The notes under the pieces are model-generated. The model was not told where the DNA came from, did no database searches, and saw only the letters and a program-made list of their open reading frames with translations. This document shows positions 27,815 through 39,043 of a DNA stretch of 64,000 nt, piece after piece. The stretch spans positions 62,001 through 126,000 of the forward strand of contig NZ_PDWW01000004.1 in NCBI RefSeq assembly GCF_010093445.1. Reading direction: 5' to 3'. Positions within the stretch are counted from its first letter, which is position 1. The number at the start of each line of letters is the position of its first letter. Made by a program: the position numbers and the translations under genes. The stretch is from Pseudoxanthomonas japonensis. GTDB taxonomy: Bacteria > Pseudomonadota > Gammaproteobacteria > Xanthomonadales > Xanthomonadaceae.

Positions 27815-29128
27815 ATGACCGACGCCACGCCCGCCACCCGCACCAAACTGCCGCTGCACTGGAAGATGGCCATCGGTTTCGGCATCGGCCTGCTGGTTGG
27901 GCTCATCGTGCATGCCACGGGGCAGGGCGACGCGGCGTGGGTGGGCCAGGTCACGAAGTACGTCACCACGCCCTTCAGCAAGATCTTCCTCAACCTGATC
28001 TTCATGCTGATCGTGCCGCTGCTGTTCTCTGCGCTGGTCTGCGGCATCGCCGAGATGGGCGACATCCGCGCGCTGGGCCGGATCGGCTGGAAGACGCTGG
28101 CCTACACCATCGTGCTGTCGGCGGTCGCCGTGCTGCTGGGTCTGGTGCTGGTCAACTTGTTCAAGCCGGGCGTCGGCGTCGATCCGGCGCTGGCGCAGCA
28201 GCTGATCGCCGAGAACGCCGAACGCACCAAGGAGATCGTCGCCAGCGTCGGCACGCAACCAACCGGCATGGACATGCTGCTGTCGATCGTGCCGGACAAC
28301 GTGATCGGCGCCGCGTCCAGCAATGCGGCGATCCTGTCGCTGATGTTCTTCGCGGTGATGTTCGGCATCGGCCTGGTGCTGACCCCGTCGGAGAACACCG
28401 GCATCCTCAAGCGCGGTATCGAAGGCGTGTTCGAGATCTCGATGACGCTGATCGGCCTGGTCATCCGCCTGGCGCCGTATGCGGTGGCCTGCTTCATGTT
28501 CAACCTCGCCGCGATCTTCGGCTTCGACCTGCTGGTGCGGCTGGGCCAGTACGTGTTCGTGGTGGTGCTGGCGCTGGCGCTGCACCAGTTCGTCAGCTAT
28601 TCGATCGCGCTGAAGCTGGCGGGCTACTCGCCGCTCAAGTTCTTCCGCGGCGCGCAGGAAGCGATGGTGATGGCTTTTTCCACCGCCTCCAGCAACGCCA
28701 CCCTGCCGACCGCGCTGCGCGTGGCCGACGAGAAGCTCGGCCTGCCGCGCACGGTGTCGCGCTTCGTGCTGACGGTCGGCGCCACCGCCAACCAGAACGG
28801 CACCGCGCTGTTCGAGGGCGTGACGGTGATCTTCCTGGCGCAGTTCTTCGGCGTTGACCTGTCGCTGGGCCAGCAGTTTATGGTGATGCTGGTGTGCATC
28901 CTGGGTGGCATCGGCACGGCTGGCGTGCCGTCCGGCTCATTGCCGGTGGTGGCGCTGATCTGCGCGATGGTGGGCGTGAACCCGATCGGCATCGGCCTGA
29001 TCCTGGGCGTGAACCACTTCCTCGACATGTGCCGTACCACGCTCAACGTCACCGGCGACCTGACCCTGGCCTCGCTGGTGGCCAAGGGCGAGCGCAACGA
29101 CCTGACGCTGCCGGGGCAGGCGGGCTAA
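27815..29128 (+). CDS. Dicarboxylate/amino acid:cation symporter (DAACS family)
   Basis: A 437-residue inner-membrane symporter of the glutamate/aspartate/C4-dicarboxylate family (GltP, DctA, GltT relatives). The helical hairpin motif [19 protein letters not shown] and the cation/substrate site [18 protein letters not shown] are present, as is the C-terminal [18 protein letters not shown], whose Arg and Asn contact substrate. ATG 27815 gives a cytosolic N-terminus before the first helix; a TTG upstream is in frame. The substrate (glutamate, aspartate or C4-dicarboxylate) cannot be fixed. It is followed by transketolase after 100 bases. Confidence 0.93.
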   Translation: MTDATPATRTKLPLHWKMAIGFGIGLLVGLIVHATGQGDAAWVGQVTKYVTTPFSKIFLNLIFMLIVPLLFSALVCGIAEMGDIRALGRIGWKTLAYTIVLSAVAVLLGLVLVNLFKPGVGVDPALAQQLIAENAERTKEIVASVGTQPTGMDMLLSIVPDNVIGAASSNAAILSLMFFAVMFGIGLVLTPSENTGILKRGIEGVFEISMTLIGLVIRLAPYAVACFMFNLAAIFGFDLLVRLGQYVFVVVLALALHQFVSYSIALKLAGYSPLKFFRGAQEAMVMAFSTASSNATLPTALRVADEKLGLPRTVSRFVLTVGATANQNGTALFEGVTVIFLAQFFGVDLSLGQQFMVMLVCILGGIGTAGVPSGSLPVVALICAMVGVNPIGIGLILGVNHFLDMCRTTLNVTGDLTLASLVAKGERNDLTLPGQAG

Positions 29129-29228
29129 CACCCCGACAACCGGCCCGCAACCGCGACACGGCGGGCGGGGGGTGGGACAATGGGCCGCCCGCAGCCCGCC
29201 GGGCGCCGCCCCCTCTGTCCCGATCCCC

Positions 29229-31226
29229 ATGACGACGCCCACCCGCCGCCAGCTCGCCAACGCCATCCGTTTCCTCGCCGCCGACGCGGTGCAGGCCGCC
29301 AACTCCGGACATCCCGGCATGCCCATGGGCATGGCCGACATCGCCGAAGTGCTGTGGAACGACTACTACCGCCATAGCCCATCGAACCCGCACTGGTTCA
29401 ACCGCGACCGCTTCGTGCTGTCCAACGGCCATGGCTCGATGCTGCACTACGCGCTGCTGCACCTGTCCGGCTACGACCTGCCGCTGCAGGAACTCAAGAA
29501 CTTCCGCCAGCTGCACAGCAAGACCGCCGGCCACCCGGAGCGTCATGAGACTCCCGGCGTCGAAACCACCACCGGTCCGCTGGGCCAGGGCTTCGCCAAC
29601 GCCGTCGGCTTCGCGCTGGCCGAGAAGCTGCTGGCGCAGCGCTTCAACCGCGAAGGCCATGAGATCGTCGATCACCGCACCTTCGTCTTCATGGGCGACG
29701 GCTGCCTGATGGAAGGCGTCTCGCACGAGGCCGCCTCGCTCGCCGGCACCTGGGGCTTGGGCAAGCTGGTGTGCTTCTGGGACGACAACAAGATCTCCAT
29801 CGACGGCAACACCGATGGCTGGTTCACCGACGACACGCCGGCCCGCTTCGAGGCCTATGGCTGGCAGGTGGTGCGCAACGTCAACGGCCACGATCCGGTC
29901 GAGATCAAGACCGCCATCGATACAGCGCTGAAGAAGACCGACAAGCCCACGCTGATCTGTTGCCGGACTACCATCGGTTTCGGTTCGCCGAACAAGGCCG
30001 GCAAGGAATCCAGCCACGGCGCGCCGCTGGGCAAGGACGAGCTGGACGCCACGCGCGCCGCGCTGGAATGGCCGTATGGTCCGTTCGAAGTGCCCGCCGA
30101 CATCTACGCCGGCTGGAACAAGGTCGACGCCGGCAAGACGCTGGAAGCCGAGTGGAAGTCGCAGTTCGATGCCTACGCCGCACAGTTCCCCGAGCAGGCC
30201 GCCGAACTGATGCGTCGTTCGTCCGGCGAACTGCCGGCCGACTTCGTCGCACAGGCCGACGCGTACATCGCCAAGGTGCAGGCCGAAGGCCCGGTGATCG
30301 CTTCGCGCAAGGCCTCGCAGAACGCCATCGAAGCCTTCGCGCCGCTGCTGCCGGAACTGGTCGGCGGTTCGGCCGACCTGGCGCATTCCAACCTGACCCT
30401 GTGGAAGGCCAGCAAGTCGGTCTCCACCACCGACCCGAACGCCAACTACGTGTACTACGGCGTGCGCGAGTTCGGCATGACCGCGATCGCGAACGGCCTG
30501 GCGCTGCACGGCGGCTTCGTGCCGTTCGATGCGACCTTCCTGGTGTTCAGCGACTACGCCCGCAACGGCGTGCGCATGAGCGCGCTGATCCCGGCGCACG
30601 CCATCCACGTGTACACGCACGACTCCATCGGCCTGGGCGAAGACGGTCCCACCCACCAGCCGGTCGAACACCTCGCCTCGCTGCGCTACATCCCAAACAA
30701 CGATGTGTGGCGTCCGTGCGACGCGGTCGAGTCGGCGGTGGCATGGAAGCAGGCGATCGTGCGCCAGGACGGCCCGAGCTGCCTGGTGTTCTCGCGCCAG
30801 AACCTGCCGCACCAGCCGCGTACCGACGCGCAGGTCGGCGAGATCGCGCGTGGCGGCTACGTGCTGGCCGATGCCGACGGCACGCCGGACGTGATCCTGA
30901 TCGCCACCGGTTCGGAAGTCGGCCTGGCCACCCAGGCCAAGGCGACGCTGGACGCACAGGGCATCAAGACGCGCGTGGTGTCGATGCCGTCGACCGACGT
31001 GTTCGACCGCCAGGACGCCGCCTACCGCGAAGCCGTGCTGCCGAAGGCCGTGCGCAAGCGCGTGGCAGTGGAAGCGGCGATCAGCGACTTCTGGGGCAAG
31101 TATGTCGGCCTGGACGGCGCGGTGATCGGCATGACCACGTTCGGTGCCTCCGCGCCGGCCGACGCGCTGTATAAGCACTTCGGCATCACCGCGGAGGCGG
31201 TGGTCGAGGCGGCGAAGTCGCTCTGA
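29229..31226 (+). CDS. tkt: Transketolase
   Basis: A 665-residue thiamine-diphosphate enzyme that moves two-carbon units between sugar phosphates in the non-oxidative pentose phosphate pathway. Conserved features in order: [20 protein letters not shown] (substrate His), the cofactor motif [18 protein letters not shown] near residue 156, DDNKISIDG, and the pyrimidine-domain segments [17 protein letters not shown] and [18 protein letters not shown] 29229 gives the family length. A GACAAT (29176-29181) may serve as the -10. A strong terminator follows. It opens a stretch that also holds gap, pgk, pyk and fba, split here by minus-strand accessory genes. Confidence 0.97.
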   Translation: MTTPTRRQLANAIRFLAADAVQAANSGHPGMPMGMADIAEVLWNDYYRHSPSNPHWFNRDRFVLSNGHGSMLHYALLHLSGYDLPLQELKNFRQLHSKTAGHPERHETPGVETTTGPLGQGFANAVGFALAEKLLAQRFNREGHEIVDHRTFVFMGDGCLMEGVSHEAASLAGTWGLGKLVCFWDDNKISIDGNTDGWFTDDTPARFEAYGWQVVRNVNGHDPVEIKTAIDTALKKTDKPTLICCRTTIGFGSPNKAGKESSHGAPLGKDELDATRAALEWPYGPFEVPADIYAGWNKVDAGKTLEAEWKSQFDAYAAQFPEQAAELMRRSSGELPADFVAQADAYIAKVQAEGPVIASRKASQNAIEAFAPLLPELVGGSADLAHSNLTLWKASKSVSTTDPNANYVYYGVREFGMTAIANGLALHGGFVPFDATFLVFSDYARNGVRMSALIPAHAIHVYTHDSIGLGEDGPTHQPVEHLASLRYIPNNDVWRPCDAVESAVAWKQAIVRQDGPSCLVFSRQNLPHQPRTDAQVGEIARGGYVLADADGTPDVILIATGSEVGLATQAKATLDAQGIKTRVVSMPSTDVFDRQDAAYREAVLPKAVRKRVAVEAAISDFWGKYVGLDGAVIGMTTFGASAPADALYKHFGITAEAVVEAAKSL

Positions 31227-31248
31227 AGCGACGGCTGGCCGGATGGCG

Positions 31249-31281
31249 ACGGGCGCGCTACGGCGCGCCCGTTTGTTTTTT
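31249..31281 (+). terminator. Terminator of tkt
   Basis: A 10-bp stem ACGGGCGCGC/GCGCGCCCGT with loop TACG (31249-31272) is followed by TTGTTTTTT. Confidence 0.88.
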
Positions 31282-31299
31282 GCCCGTAGCCCCTGGCTC

Positions 31300-31378
31300 G
31301 TCATCCCGGCGAAGGCCGGGATCCAGTGCCTTTAGTTTCGCAGCGAAGTCGCTGGGTCCCGGCTTTCGCCGGGATGAC
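31300..31378. repeat. Dispersed ~80-bp inverted-repeat element, copy 1
   Basis: A 27-base left arm starting GTCATCCCGGCGAAGGCCGG and a matching right arm ending CGGGATGAC (two mismatches) flank a short core containing CCAGTGCCTTTAG. Related copies lie at 47990 and 48184. It sits between the tkt terminator and the convergent acetyl-CoA hydrolase gene. Confidence 0.75.
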
Positions 31379-31411
31379 GGTCGTGTGGGTCGTTTGAGGT
31401 GACGCCGATGT

Positions 31412-33352
31412 TCACCGCGTTTCACGCAGTCCCAGCGCCAGCAACTTCGCTTCGATGCGCTCGCTCAGGTTGCCGGGCGCAGCGAGCTCCATCCGCGCCA
31501 TCGCCTCGCTGTCATCGGATCTCGCCCCCAGCGCACGCAGCACCGTACCGATCTTCTTCCATGGCGTGGCGGTATTCGCCTTCAGCCAGCCCAGCGCCTT
31601 GACGATGCGCTGCTCAACGTCGGTGAAATCGCTGCCCAGCGGGTAGTCGGGCAGGGTGCCGTCGTGGCGGAACGCACGCAGCCGCGCGGACAGGTGCGCC
31701 GGCGTGTTGTCGATCCAGTGCGCGGCCGCATGGAAGCCGGCACGCAGCTTGCCGGCCTGTTGCGCCTGCGCCATCAACGCCTGCTGGAAGCGCGCATCGG
31801 TGATGCCGCCCATCGCGATGATGCAGTCCTCGTCGTTCCTGCCGCGCACATCGGCGATACCGTACTCGTTGACGTAGACGTCGCGCAGGTGGCGCGGGAT
31901 GGTCGTGTGCCCGTAGTTCCAGCGCACGTTCGATTCGGCGGCACCGGCGTCTTCGCGCACCGCGCGGAACATCAGCACGCTGCGTGCGCCGTCCAGTGCG
32001 TTCGACATGTCGACGAAGTTGTACTGCCCGCCGACACCCGAGACCACGCGGCCGTCCTCCAGCCCGTCGGAGACGGCGGCGCCCAGTGCGGTCGCCATCA
32101 TGCAGGAGTTGAAGAAGCGCGCGTCGTGGCGCTGCAGGCGGGCCAGCGATTCGCGTCCGCGTTCCAGCTCGTTGATCAGGCTGATGCGGCGCATGCCGAT
32201 GGCGCGACGCTGGTCGTCCGGCAACGTGCGTAGCCACTCGTAGAACGCCGGCGAGCCGAGGTAGAAGGCGCCGTGCAGGTATTCGCCATCGCGCTCCAGT
32301 CGTGCCTGGTCGCCGAGGTTGGCGGTGCCGTCGGCGAGCCGCTGCATCAGTGCCTCGTCGTCCGCCACCTTGCGGCGGATCACGCCGGTTTCGACCAATC
32401 GCTTGAAACCCTCGTTGATCATTTCACTGCAGCCGTACAGGCCGATGGCGAACGGATCGAGGCCGCCGCTGGCGATCACGGCGGGGTGGCGTTCCAGTTC
32501 CGGATCCATCGCGGCCAGCACGCGCCGGTAGGTCGCGTTGTCGGTGTGGCGCAGCACCAGCGCATGGCACAGCGCATCGGCCAGCGCGCCGATGCCGATC
32601 TGCAGCGTGCCGCCATCGCGCACCAGCGTGCTGGCGTACAGGCCGATGGCGTAGTCGACGTCCGACACCGGCTGGCGCGGCAGGCCGAACAGCGCGGGAT
32701 AAGGGCCGGGCGGCGAGACGACCAGGTCGAAGTAGTCCTCGTCCACCGCTGCGGTGCCGCCGATCCACGGCAGCTCGGGATCCACTTCGGCTACCAGCAG
32801 CGGACGCGGCAGACCGCGCGCGACGATGGCATCCACGGCGTCCTGGGTCAGGTCGTTGTTGCATGAGAACGACAGCCGCGTGCCACCCGCCTCGCGCGCG
32901 ACCTTCTGCACGATGACGTTGAGTTCGCGGTCCACCAGCGCGCGCGCAACGTGCGTGTAGTTCAGGCTGGCGTAGTGCCGCTGTGCCGTGGTCGAGCGCA
33001 GCAGCGCGCCGCCCTGCATGTAGAACTCTTCGACCTCGATATTCGGCGGAAGCGCGTCACGCTTGATTGCCTGCACGTAGGCGAGGCGCGGGAAATCCTC
33101 GCCGAAGTGGCGCGCCGCGAACGGCTTCACGAAGCGGCCTTCCAGTCCCTTGCCCCCGCCCGGCGGATCCAGCGACAGCGCGGTGTACAGCATCCACGAC
33201 CGCGACGGTTCCGCGGCGATCCGCGCATACAGCGCATTCAACAGCCGATGCGGCTTTCCGATGCCCAGCGGCGCGCCCATGCGCAACGGCCCGTAGGTGT
33301 GGGACAGGATGAGGTCGACAGCGTCGTCGAGGTCGGTGAGGTGCTTGGCCAT
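31412..33352 (-). CDS. Acetyl-CoA hydrolase/transferase family protein
   Basis: A 646-residue protein of the acetyl-CoA hydrolase/4-hydroxybutyrate CoA-transferase family, which moves CoA between acyl groups or hydrolyses acyl-CoA. The N-terminal region is DLDDAVDLILSHTYGPLRMG. The CoA-transferase core contains LQIGIGALADALCHAL and SGGLDPFAIGLYGCSEMINE, and the C-terminal domain contains VGGQYNFVDMSNALDGARS, where this family usually has a glycine-rich GGQ(x)DF-type motif; the C-terminal half also has RHLRDVYVNEYGIADVRG, typical of the class. It is longer than canonical Ach1-type enzymes (about 500), owing to N-terminal and C-terminal extensions. No signal peptide. The next gene downstream in its direction is across the tkt terminator, so it is probably transcribed alone or behind the flavin reductase. 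Confidence 0.9.
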   Translation of the reverse strand: MAKHLTDLDDAVDLILSHTYGPLRMGAPLGIGKPHRLLNALYARIAAEPSRSWMLYTALSLDPPGGGKGLEGRFVKPFAARHFGEDFPRLAYVQAIKRDALPPNIEVEEFYMQGGALLRSTTAQRHYASLNYTHVARALVDRELNVIVQKVAREAGGTRLSFSCNNDLTQDAVDAIVARGLPRPLLVAEVDPELPWIGGTAAVDEDYFDLVVSPPGPYPALFGLPRQPVSDVDYAIGLYASTLVRDGGTLQIGIGALADALCHALVLRHTDNATYRRVLAAMDPELERHPAVIASGGLDPFAIGLYGCSEMINEGFKRLVETGVIRRKVADDEALMQRLADGTANLGDQARLERDGEYLHGAFYLGSPAFYEWLRTLPDDQRRAIGMRRISLINELERGRESLARLQRHDARFFNSCMMATALGAAVSDGLEDGRVVSGVGGQYNFVDMSNALDGARSVLMFRAVREDAGAAESNVRWNYGHTTIPRHLRDVYVNEYGIADVRGRNDEDCIIAMGGITDARFQQALMAQAQQAGKLRAGFHAAAHWIDNTPAHLSARLRAFRHDGTLPDYPLGSDFTDVEQRIVKALGWLKANTATPWKKIGTVLRALGARSDDSEAMARMELAAPGNLSERIEAKLLALGLRETR

Positions 33353-33396
33353 GGCGCCAGCGTACCCAGCCGGATGTTAACCGGCCATGGGCTGGC

Positions 33397-33954
33397 TCAC
33401 TGCTCCAGCATGTCCGGCCGGAACAGCCGTCGCCGCGAGACTTCCCGGCCCGACACCATGAAGCGGCCATCGCCCCGGTAATGCACGGTGCGCGGCAGGC
33501 GGGGCGAGGTGGCGACATGCGCGTGGACGATGCGCCAGACGAAGAGGGGATAGTCGGCGGTGATGCGGGTTTCGTGCAGGCGGCATTCGAAGCGCGCGTG
33601 GCATTCGCCGATGCCGGGCGCGTCGACCTCGCGCGACGGCAATGCGGTCAGGCCGAAGCGTTCGAATTTGTCCTGCTCGCTGCTGCTGCAGTTGCCGATC
33701 CGCACCACCGTATCGAGCAGGTCCTCCGTCGGCAGGTTGATCACGCACTCGCGGCTGGCGCGGGCCAGCGCGTGGCTGCGGTTCGCCTGCCAGAGGTACG
33801 TGCCGACCAGGTCGTAGCCCAGCATCATGTGCCAACCCAGCGTCATGATGGCGCGCTCGTCCCGGTGCACCGTGCTGAGCAGCACGACGGGGCCGGGCTC
33901 CAGATAGCGTCGCGCCCGGTCGGGCGGCAGGGTCTTCCAGCGCTTCTTGGTCAT
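33397..33954 (-). CDS. Flavin reductase family protein (FMN-binding)
   Basis: A 185-residue split-barrel FMN-binding protein of the flavin-reductase-like family (PGPVVLLSTVHRDERAIMTL; TYLWQANRSHALARASRECV; FERFGLTALPSREVDAPGIG). Such proteins use FMN to reduce free flavin or act as small oxidoreductases; the actual partner is not visible. It lies 44 bases upstream of the acetyl-CoA hydrolase in the same direction, and 38 bases downstream of modC. Cytosolic; no signal peptide. Confidence 0.85.
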   Translation of the reverse strand: MTKKRWKTLPPDRARRYLEPGPVVLLSTVHRDERAIMTLGWHMMLGYDLVGTYLWQANRSHALARASRECVINLPTEDLLDTVVRIGNCSSSEQDKFERFGLTALPSREVDAPGIGECHARFECRLHETRITADYPLFVWRIVHAHVATSPRLPRTVHYRGDGRFMVSGREVSRRRLFRPDMLEQ

Positions 33955-33992
33955 GTGGCGGCTCCGATGTCAGGAAGCAGCCTACGCGCGGC

Positions 33993-34610
33993 TCAGTCGA
34001 GAGCGTGTATGGAATCCGCCACGCGCCGGACTTCGTCCGGGTGGTGGCTGACGTAGACGATGGGCAGGCGGATCTCGTCGCGCACGCGCTGAAGATAGGG
34101 GATCAGTTCCTCGCGGCGCGCCTGATCCAGCGCCGATAGCGGCTCGTCGAACAACAGCAGCGAGGGCTGCGACAGCAGCGCACGGCCGATCGCCACGCGC
34201 TGCGCTTCGCCGCCGGACAGGTTGCGCGTGCGCCGCGCCAGCAGCGGCGCGATGCCGAGCAGGTCGACCACCGTATCGAAGCCGAACCGTGGTGCACCGC
34301 GTCCGCCATGCCGTCCGTACAGCAGGTTGCGGCGCACATCGAGGTGCGGGAACAGGCGCGCATCCTGGAACACGTAGCCGACGCGCCGCCGGTGCACGGG
34401 TTCATCGATGCGTCGCGTACTGTCGAACAGGCAATGGCCATCCACTTCGATGCGGCCCGAGGCCGGCGTCACCAGCCCGGCGATGGCGTTGAGCACGGAG
34501 GTCTTGCCGGCGCCCGACGGACCGACCAGCGCGATCACGCGTGCTTCGTCGTCGATACGGACATGGCGGTGGAAGTGGCCGCGCCGCAGTTCGATGTCGA
34601 GCTTCAGCAT
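33993..34610 (-). CDS. modC: Molybdenum ABC transporter ATP-binding protein, short form lacking the TOBE domain
   Basis: A 205-residue ABC ATPase that powers molybdate uptake with ModB. Walker A is GPSGAGKTS, the signature is LSGGEAQRVAIGRALL, Walker B is LLLFDEPLSALD, and the switch histidine is in VYVSHHPDEV. The usual ModC has about 350 residues with a C-terminal molybdate-binding (TOBE/Mop) domain; here the protein stops right after the ATPase core, with a normal stop and no further homologous frame downstream, so it looks like a natural short form. The ATG at 34610 overlaps the modB stop (ATGA), which sets the start. Confidence 0.92.
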   Translation of the reverse strand: MLKLDIELRRGHFHRHVRIDDEARVIALVGPSGAGKTSVLNAIAGLVTPASGRIEVDGHCLFDSTRRIDEPVHRRRVGYVFQDARLFPHLDVRRNLLYGRHGGRGAPRFGFDTVVDLLGIAPLLARRTRNLSGGEAQRVAIGRALLSQPSLLLFDEPLSALDQARREELIPYLQRVRDEIRLPIVYVSHHPDEVRRVADSIHALD

Positions 34611-35311
34611 CAGCTCTCCTCCCCGTGGCGCGTGTAGTGGCGCCGTACCAGCCATTCGGAGAACAGCAGCGCGGCCAGCGAGATCACCACGGCCACCGCG
34701 GCCAGCCGCCAGATGCCGGCTTCGCCGCCGGGCACCTGCATCAGGCCGTAGATCGCGGAAGACAGCGTCTGCGTTTCACCGGGGATGTTGGAGACGAAGG
34801 TGATGGTGGCGCCGAATTCGCCCAGCGCCTTGGCGAAGGCCAGCACGCTGCCGGCGACCAGCCCGGGCCAGGCCAGCGGCAGGGTGATGGTGAAGAACAC
34901 GCGCCACGGCCCGGCGCCGAGCGTGGACGCGGCCTGTTCCAGCCGGCGGTCCGTCGCTTCCAGCGATAGCCGGATGGAGCGCACCATCAACGGGAAGCCC
35001 ATCACCGCGCAGGCCAGTGCCGCACCCGTCCAGCGGAACGCGAAGACGATGCCGAAGTGCTCCTGCAGGAATGCCCCGACCGCGCCCTGCGTACCGAGCG
35101 TGACGAGCAGCGCGTACCCCATCACGACCGGCGGCAGCACGAGCGGGAGATGCACGAGGGCATCGAGCAGCGCCTTGCCGGGAAACCGCGTGCGCGCCAG
35201 CAGCCAGCCGACCAGCACGCCGAACGGCAGGCTGGCCAGCGCCGCCACCAGCGCCACCTTCAGGCTCAGGCGGATGGCGGTGAGTTCTTCCGGCGAGAAC
35301 GCGTCGAGCAT
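34610..35311 (-). CDS. modB: Molybdate ABC transporter permease
   Basis: A 233-residue inner-membrane permease with five to six helices and the binding-protein-dependent transport signature EQAASTLGAGPWRVFFTITL, which contacts the ATPase. FAKALGEFGATITFVSNIPG is typical of ModB. It lies between modA (7 bases upstream) and modC (4-base overlap). Confidence 0.95.
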   Translation of the reverse strand: MLDAFSPEELTAIRLSLKVALVAALASLPFGVLVGWLLARTRFPGKALLDALVHLPLVLPPVVMGYALLVTLGTQGAVGAFLQEHFGIVFAFRWTGAALACAVMGFPLMVRSIRLSLEATDRRLEQAASTLGAGPWRVFFTITLPLAWPGLVAGSVLAFAKALGEFGATITFVSNIPGETQTLSSAIYGLMQVPGGEAGIWRLAAVAVVISLAALLFSEWLVRRHYTRHGEES

Positions 35312-35318
35312 GCGCAGG

Positions 35319-36107
35319 TCAAGGCTTCACGGCGAAGCCGCGGCGCTGGAAGATCGCATCGGCGGCGGGCGAGGCCAGCCAGTGCACGAACTGCGTCGCC
35401 TGCGCGGAGCGCGCACCGCGCAGCGCCGCCACCGGGTAGACGATCGGCGGATGCGAATCCTCCGGGAAGGTCGCGAGCACGCGTACGCCCGGCTCCGCCT
35501 TCGCGTCCGAGGCGTACACGATGCCCAGCGGCGTCTCGCCGCGCGCCACCAGCATCAGCGCCGCACGCACGCTGTCGGATTCGGCCAGCCGCGCCTTGAC
35601 GCCGTTCCACAGCGACAGCGATTCCAGCGAGGCCTTCGCGTACTTGCCGGCCGGCACCGTCTGCGTCTGGCCTACCGCGAGGCGTCCGTCGCCGAGGGCG
35701 GCGAGGAACGTGGCGGGCCGCTTCAGGTCGACGCGTGCCTTGCTCGCCCTCGGCGCGACCAGCACCAGCTGGTTGCCCAGCAGGCTGCGGCGCGTGGCGA
35801 CCTCGAGCTTGTTGCGCTCCTGCAGGTAGTCCATCCACTCCAGGTCGGCGGAGAAGAACACGTCGGCTGGCGCACCTTGTTCGATCTGCCGTGCGAGCGC
35901 GGAGCTGGCGGCGTACGACACGCGGACCGGGACGCCGGTCTGCGTCTGGTAGGCGGTGGCGGCTTCGTCCAGCGATTCCTTCAGGCTGGCGGCGGCGAAG
36001 ACGGTAAGGCCGGCATTGTCCTGCGCGCGCGCGATGGGTGGCGCGAGCACGGTGGCGAGCAGCAGGGCGGCGGTTGCGACGGGGCGGAGCAACGCGGACA
36101 GGTTCAT
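35319..36107 (-). CDS. modA: Molybdate-binding periplasmic protein
   Basis: A 262-residue exported binding protein. The signal peptide ends near [27 protein letters not shown] and [20 protein letters not shown] are the two conserved ModA blocks whose serines bind molybdate or tungstate. The RBS CAGGAG precedes the ATG. First of modABC. The S1/P1 nuclease gene lies 54 bases upstream in the same direction, so it could share a transcript. No ModE-like palindrome was noticed. Confidence 0.95.
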   Translation of the reverse strand: MNLSALLRPVATAALLLATVLAPPIARAQDNAGLTVFAAASLKESLDEAATAYQTQTGVPVRVSYAASSALARQIEQGAPADVFFSADLEWMDYLQERNKLEVATRRSLLGNQLVLVAPRASKARVDLKRPATFLAALGDGRLAVGQTQTVPAGKYAKASLESLSLWNGVKARLAESDSVRAALMLVARGETPLGIVYASDAKAEPGVRVLATFPEDSHPPIVYPVAALRGARSAQATQFVHWLASPAADAIFQRRGFAVKP

Positions 36108-36161
36108 GCGAACGACTCCTGAAGAAGATCACGGGACGATGCGGGCGATGCCGCATCGCGC

Positions 36162-36977
36162 TCAGCGCCCATCCAGCGCCTTGTTCAACACCGCTGCCAG
36201 TGCCACGCCGCCGGCGCGCAGCTGGCGCTCGGCGATGGGCAGGTGCTTGTCCACGTAGGCCTGTTCGAGCTTCGCGCGGCGGGGATAGAAATCCGGTTGG
36301 GTCACCACATGGCACGACTGCTCGGCCCAGGCCGCCGCCGGTGGAGGCAGGGTCATCGCCGGGAGAGTGGGACGTGGCAGCGTGCGCAGATGGTCCAGAT
36401 ACGCCTGCTCGCTGCGGCCGGTGGACAGCAGCATGCGGCTGTCCCACAGCGTGTGCATGTTGGTGCCGCGCCCGTTCCAGTTGATCTGGAAGTCATTGCC
36501 GCCCTTGTCGTGTCCATAACCGGCGTGCAGCGGTTGGTGGGCATCGCCGACGAAATGCACGACGAACTTCAGTGCCTGCAGGCGCTCGGCACGCGGACGC
36601 CGCGCGTCGGCCAGGATCGCGGTCTGTTTACGGATCGCTTCCACCACGCAGTTGCCACCGGGGCAGTCGCGTTGTTGCAGGTAGGCGCAGTCGTGCTCGC
36701 CGATGTTGACGAAGTGCCAGTTCGCGGATTCGCGTCCGAGTGCGGGATCGTTCTTGCGCAGGTCGTCGGCCCAGCCGGCGATCCCCGCCAGCGTGGGATC
36801 GGGCTCGCCCTGCAGCAGGATGTCGATCTGGCGGCGGGTGTCGGGCGAAAGATCGTCCCAGGCCAGCAACGCCACCAGCCGATGGCCTAGCAGGCCCCAG
36901 GCGTGCGCGGGAACCGGCATCAGCGCGAATGCGAGCGAAGCGACGAGCGTGAGCGCGAAAAGAAGGGAACGGACCAT
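36162..36977 (-). CDS. Secreted S1/P1-type nuclease
   Basis: A 271-residue exported zinc nuclease that cleaves single-stranded nucleic acids. The signal peptide ends PAHA, leaving Trp 27 as the mature N-terminus, as the S1/P1 family requires because that residue binds zinc. Other ligands of the trinuclear zinc site are visible in WGLLGHRLVALLAWDDL, WHFVNIGE and VVHFVGDAHQPLHAGYG. Length and order fit the family. Xanthomonads often carry such a nuclease, presumably for nutrient or phosphate scavenging (inference). Confidence 0.93.
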   Translation of the reverse strand: MVRSLLFALTLVASLAFALMPVPAHAWGLLGHRLVALLAWDDLSPDTRRQIDILLQGEPDPTLAGIAGWADDLRKNDPALGRESANWHFVNIGEHDCAYLQQRDCPGGNCVVEAIRKQTAILADARRPRAERLQALKFVVHFVGDAHQPLHAGYGHDKGGNDFQINWNGRGTNMHTLWDSRMLLSTGRSEQAYLDHLRTLPRPTLPAMTLPPPAAAWAEQSCHVVTQPDFYPRRAKLEQAYVDKHLPIAERQLRAGGVALAAVLNKALDGR

Positions 36978-37041
36978 GCCGGTACTGTAACCGACACAGG
37001 CCGTTCCCCGATTTACCGCAGGCGCCGGATCGAGCGCGTGC

Positions 37042-37662
37042 TCAGAACTTCAGGACATAAGCCACGCCGTACACCAGCGGGTCGATGTTGGCCGTGCCCA
37101 GTTTGGCGCCGTCCACTTCCACCTTGGTGTCGATGTCGGCCCAGCGCACGTCCACGCGCACCGCGCTGCGCTCGCTGACCTTGAAGTCGAGGCCGGCATG
37201 GGCGGCAAGGCCCCAGGAGTCGTCCAGCTTCAGCCTGGTGCCTTCGAGCGCACCGGTGGTGTCTTCACTGAAGAAGGTCGTGTAGTTCAGGCCCACGCCG
37301 AGCAGCGGCGACACCTTGCCCTCGCTGTTGAAGTGGTACTGCAGCGACACGGTCGGCGGCAGATGCTTGGTTTCGCCCACCTTGCCCACGCCCTTCACCG
37401 AGATGTCGTGCTTGAACGGCAGTGCGGCCAGCACTTCCAGGCCCAGGTTGTCGCGCAGGAAGTATTCGAAGGTCACGGTCGGCTTGACGTCGCTGTCGAT
37501 CTCCAGCGGCAGGGTGCCGCCGGCGAGGGTGCCGTTGTCGGATTTCGGGTTGACCTGGTGCACGCCCACGCCCAGCGTCCAGTCGCCCTTGGACTGGGCG
37601 AAGGCGGGAACGGCGGCGCCCAGGGCGAGGGCGATGGCAATCGGGACAAGGGTCTTCTTCAT
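37042..37662 (-). CDS. ompW: Outer-membrane protein OmpW family
   Basis: A 206-residue eight-stranded outer-membrane beta-barrel. The signal peptide MKKTLVPIAIALALGAAVPA ends near AFAQ. The barrel has the OmpW pattern: GDWTLGVGVHQVNPKSDNG at the start, VKPTVTFEYFLRDNLGLEVL, the PPTVSLQYHF segment, GLNYTTFF, and the aromatic C-terminus VYGVAYVLKF. OmpW proteins form narrow hydrophobic channels and in several bacteria respond to oxygen and stress. A perfect FNR-type box lies 57 bases upstream of the start codon, suggesting oxygen-dependent control. The open frame extends further upstream, but the MKK start begins the signal peptide. Confidence 0.94.
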   Translation of the reverse strand: MKKTLVPIAIALALGAAVPAFAQSKGDWTLGVGVHQVNPKSDNGTLAGGTLPLEIDSDVKPTVTFEYFLRDNLGLEVLAALPFKHDISVKGVGKVGETKHLPPTVSLQYHFNSEGKVSPLLGVGLNYTTFFSEDTTGALEGTRLKLDDSWGLAAHAGLDFKVSERSAVRVDVRWADIDTKVEVDGAKLGTANIDPLVYGVAYVLKF

Positions 37663-37719
37663 GGTGGTGACGCTCGTTGGAATGTGGCGCCAGTCTCTGC
37701 CCGCGTTTCCCGTGCCGCC

Positions 37720-38830
<1,111 letters not shown>

Positions 38831-38852
38831 GGCGCTCTGAGCTGCCGTATCG

Positions 38853-38884
38853 CACGGGCGCCCTTGGGGCGCCCGTGTCGTTTC
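38853..38884 (+). terminator. Terminator of gap
   Basis: An 11-bp perfect stem CACGGGCGCCC/GGGCGCCCGTG with a 3-base loop (38853-38877) is followed by TCGTTTCC; the T-tract is short. Confidence 0.65.
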
Positions 38885-39043
38885 CGGGTATCGTCATGTG
38901 ATACGAGATGGGCGGGATCGCGCCACCGGCGCATCGGATTCTTGCAAATCCGGTGGCCTTGCCCGAGGCTGCGGCGAGGCTGAAGGGACGGCCGGGGAGC
39001 GGATGCCCGTTCCCGCACCGAACACGCAACGACGGGGTAGGCG

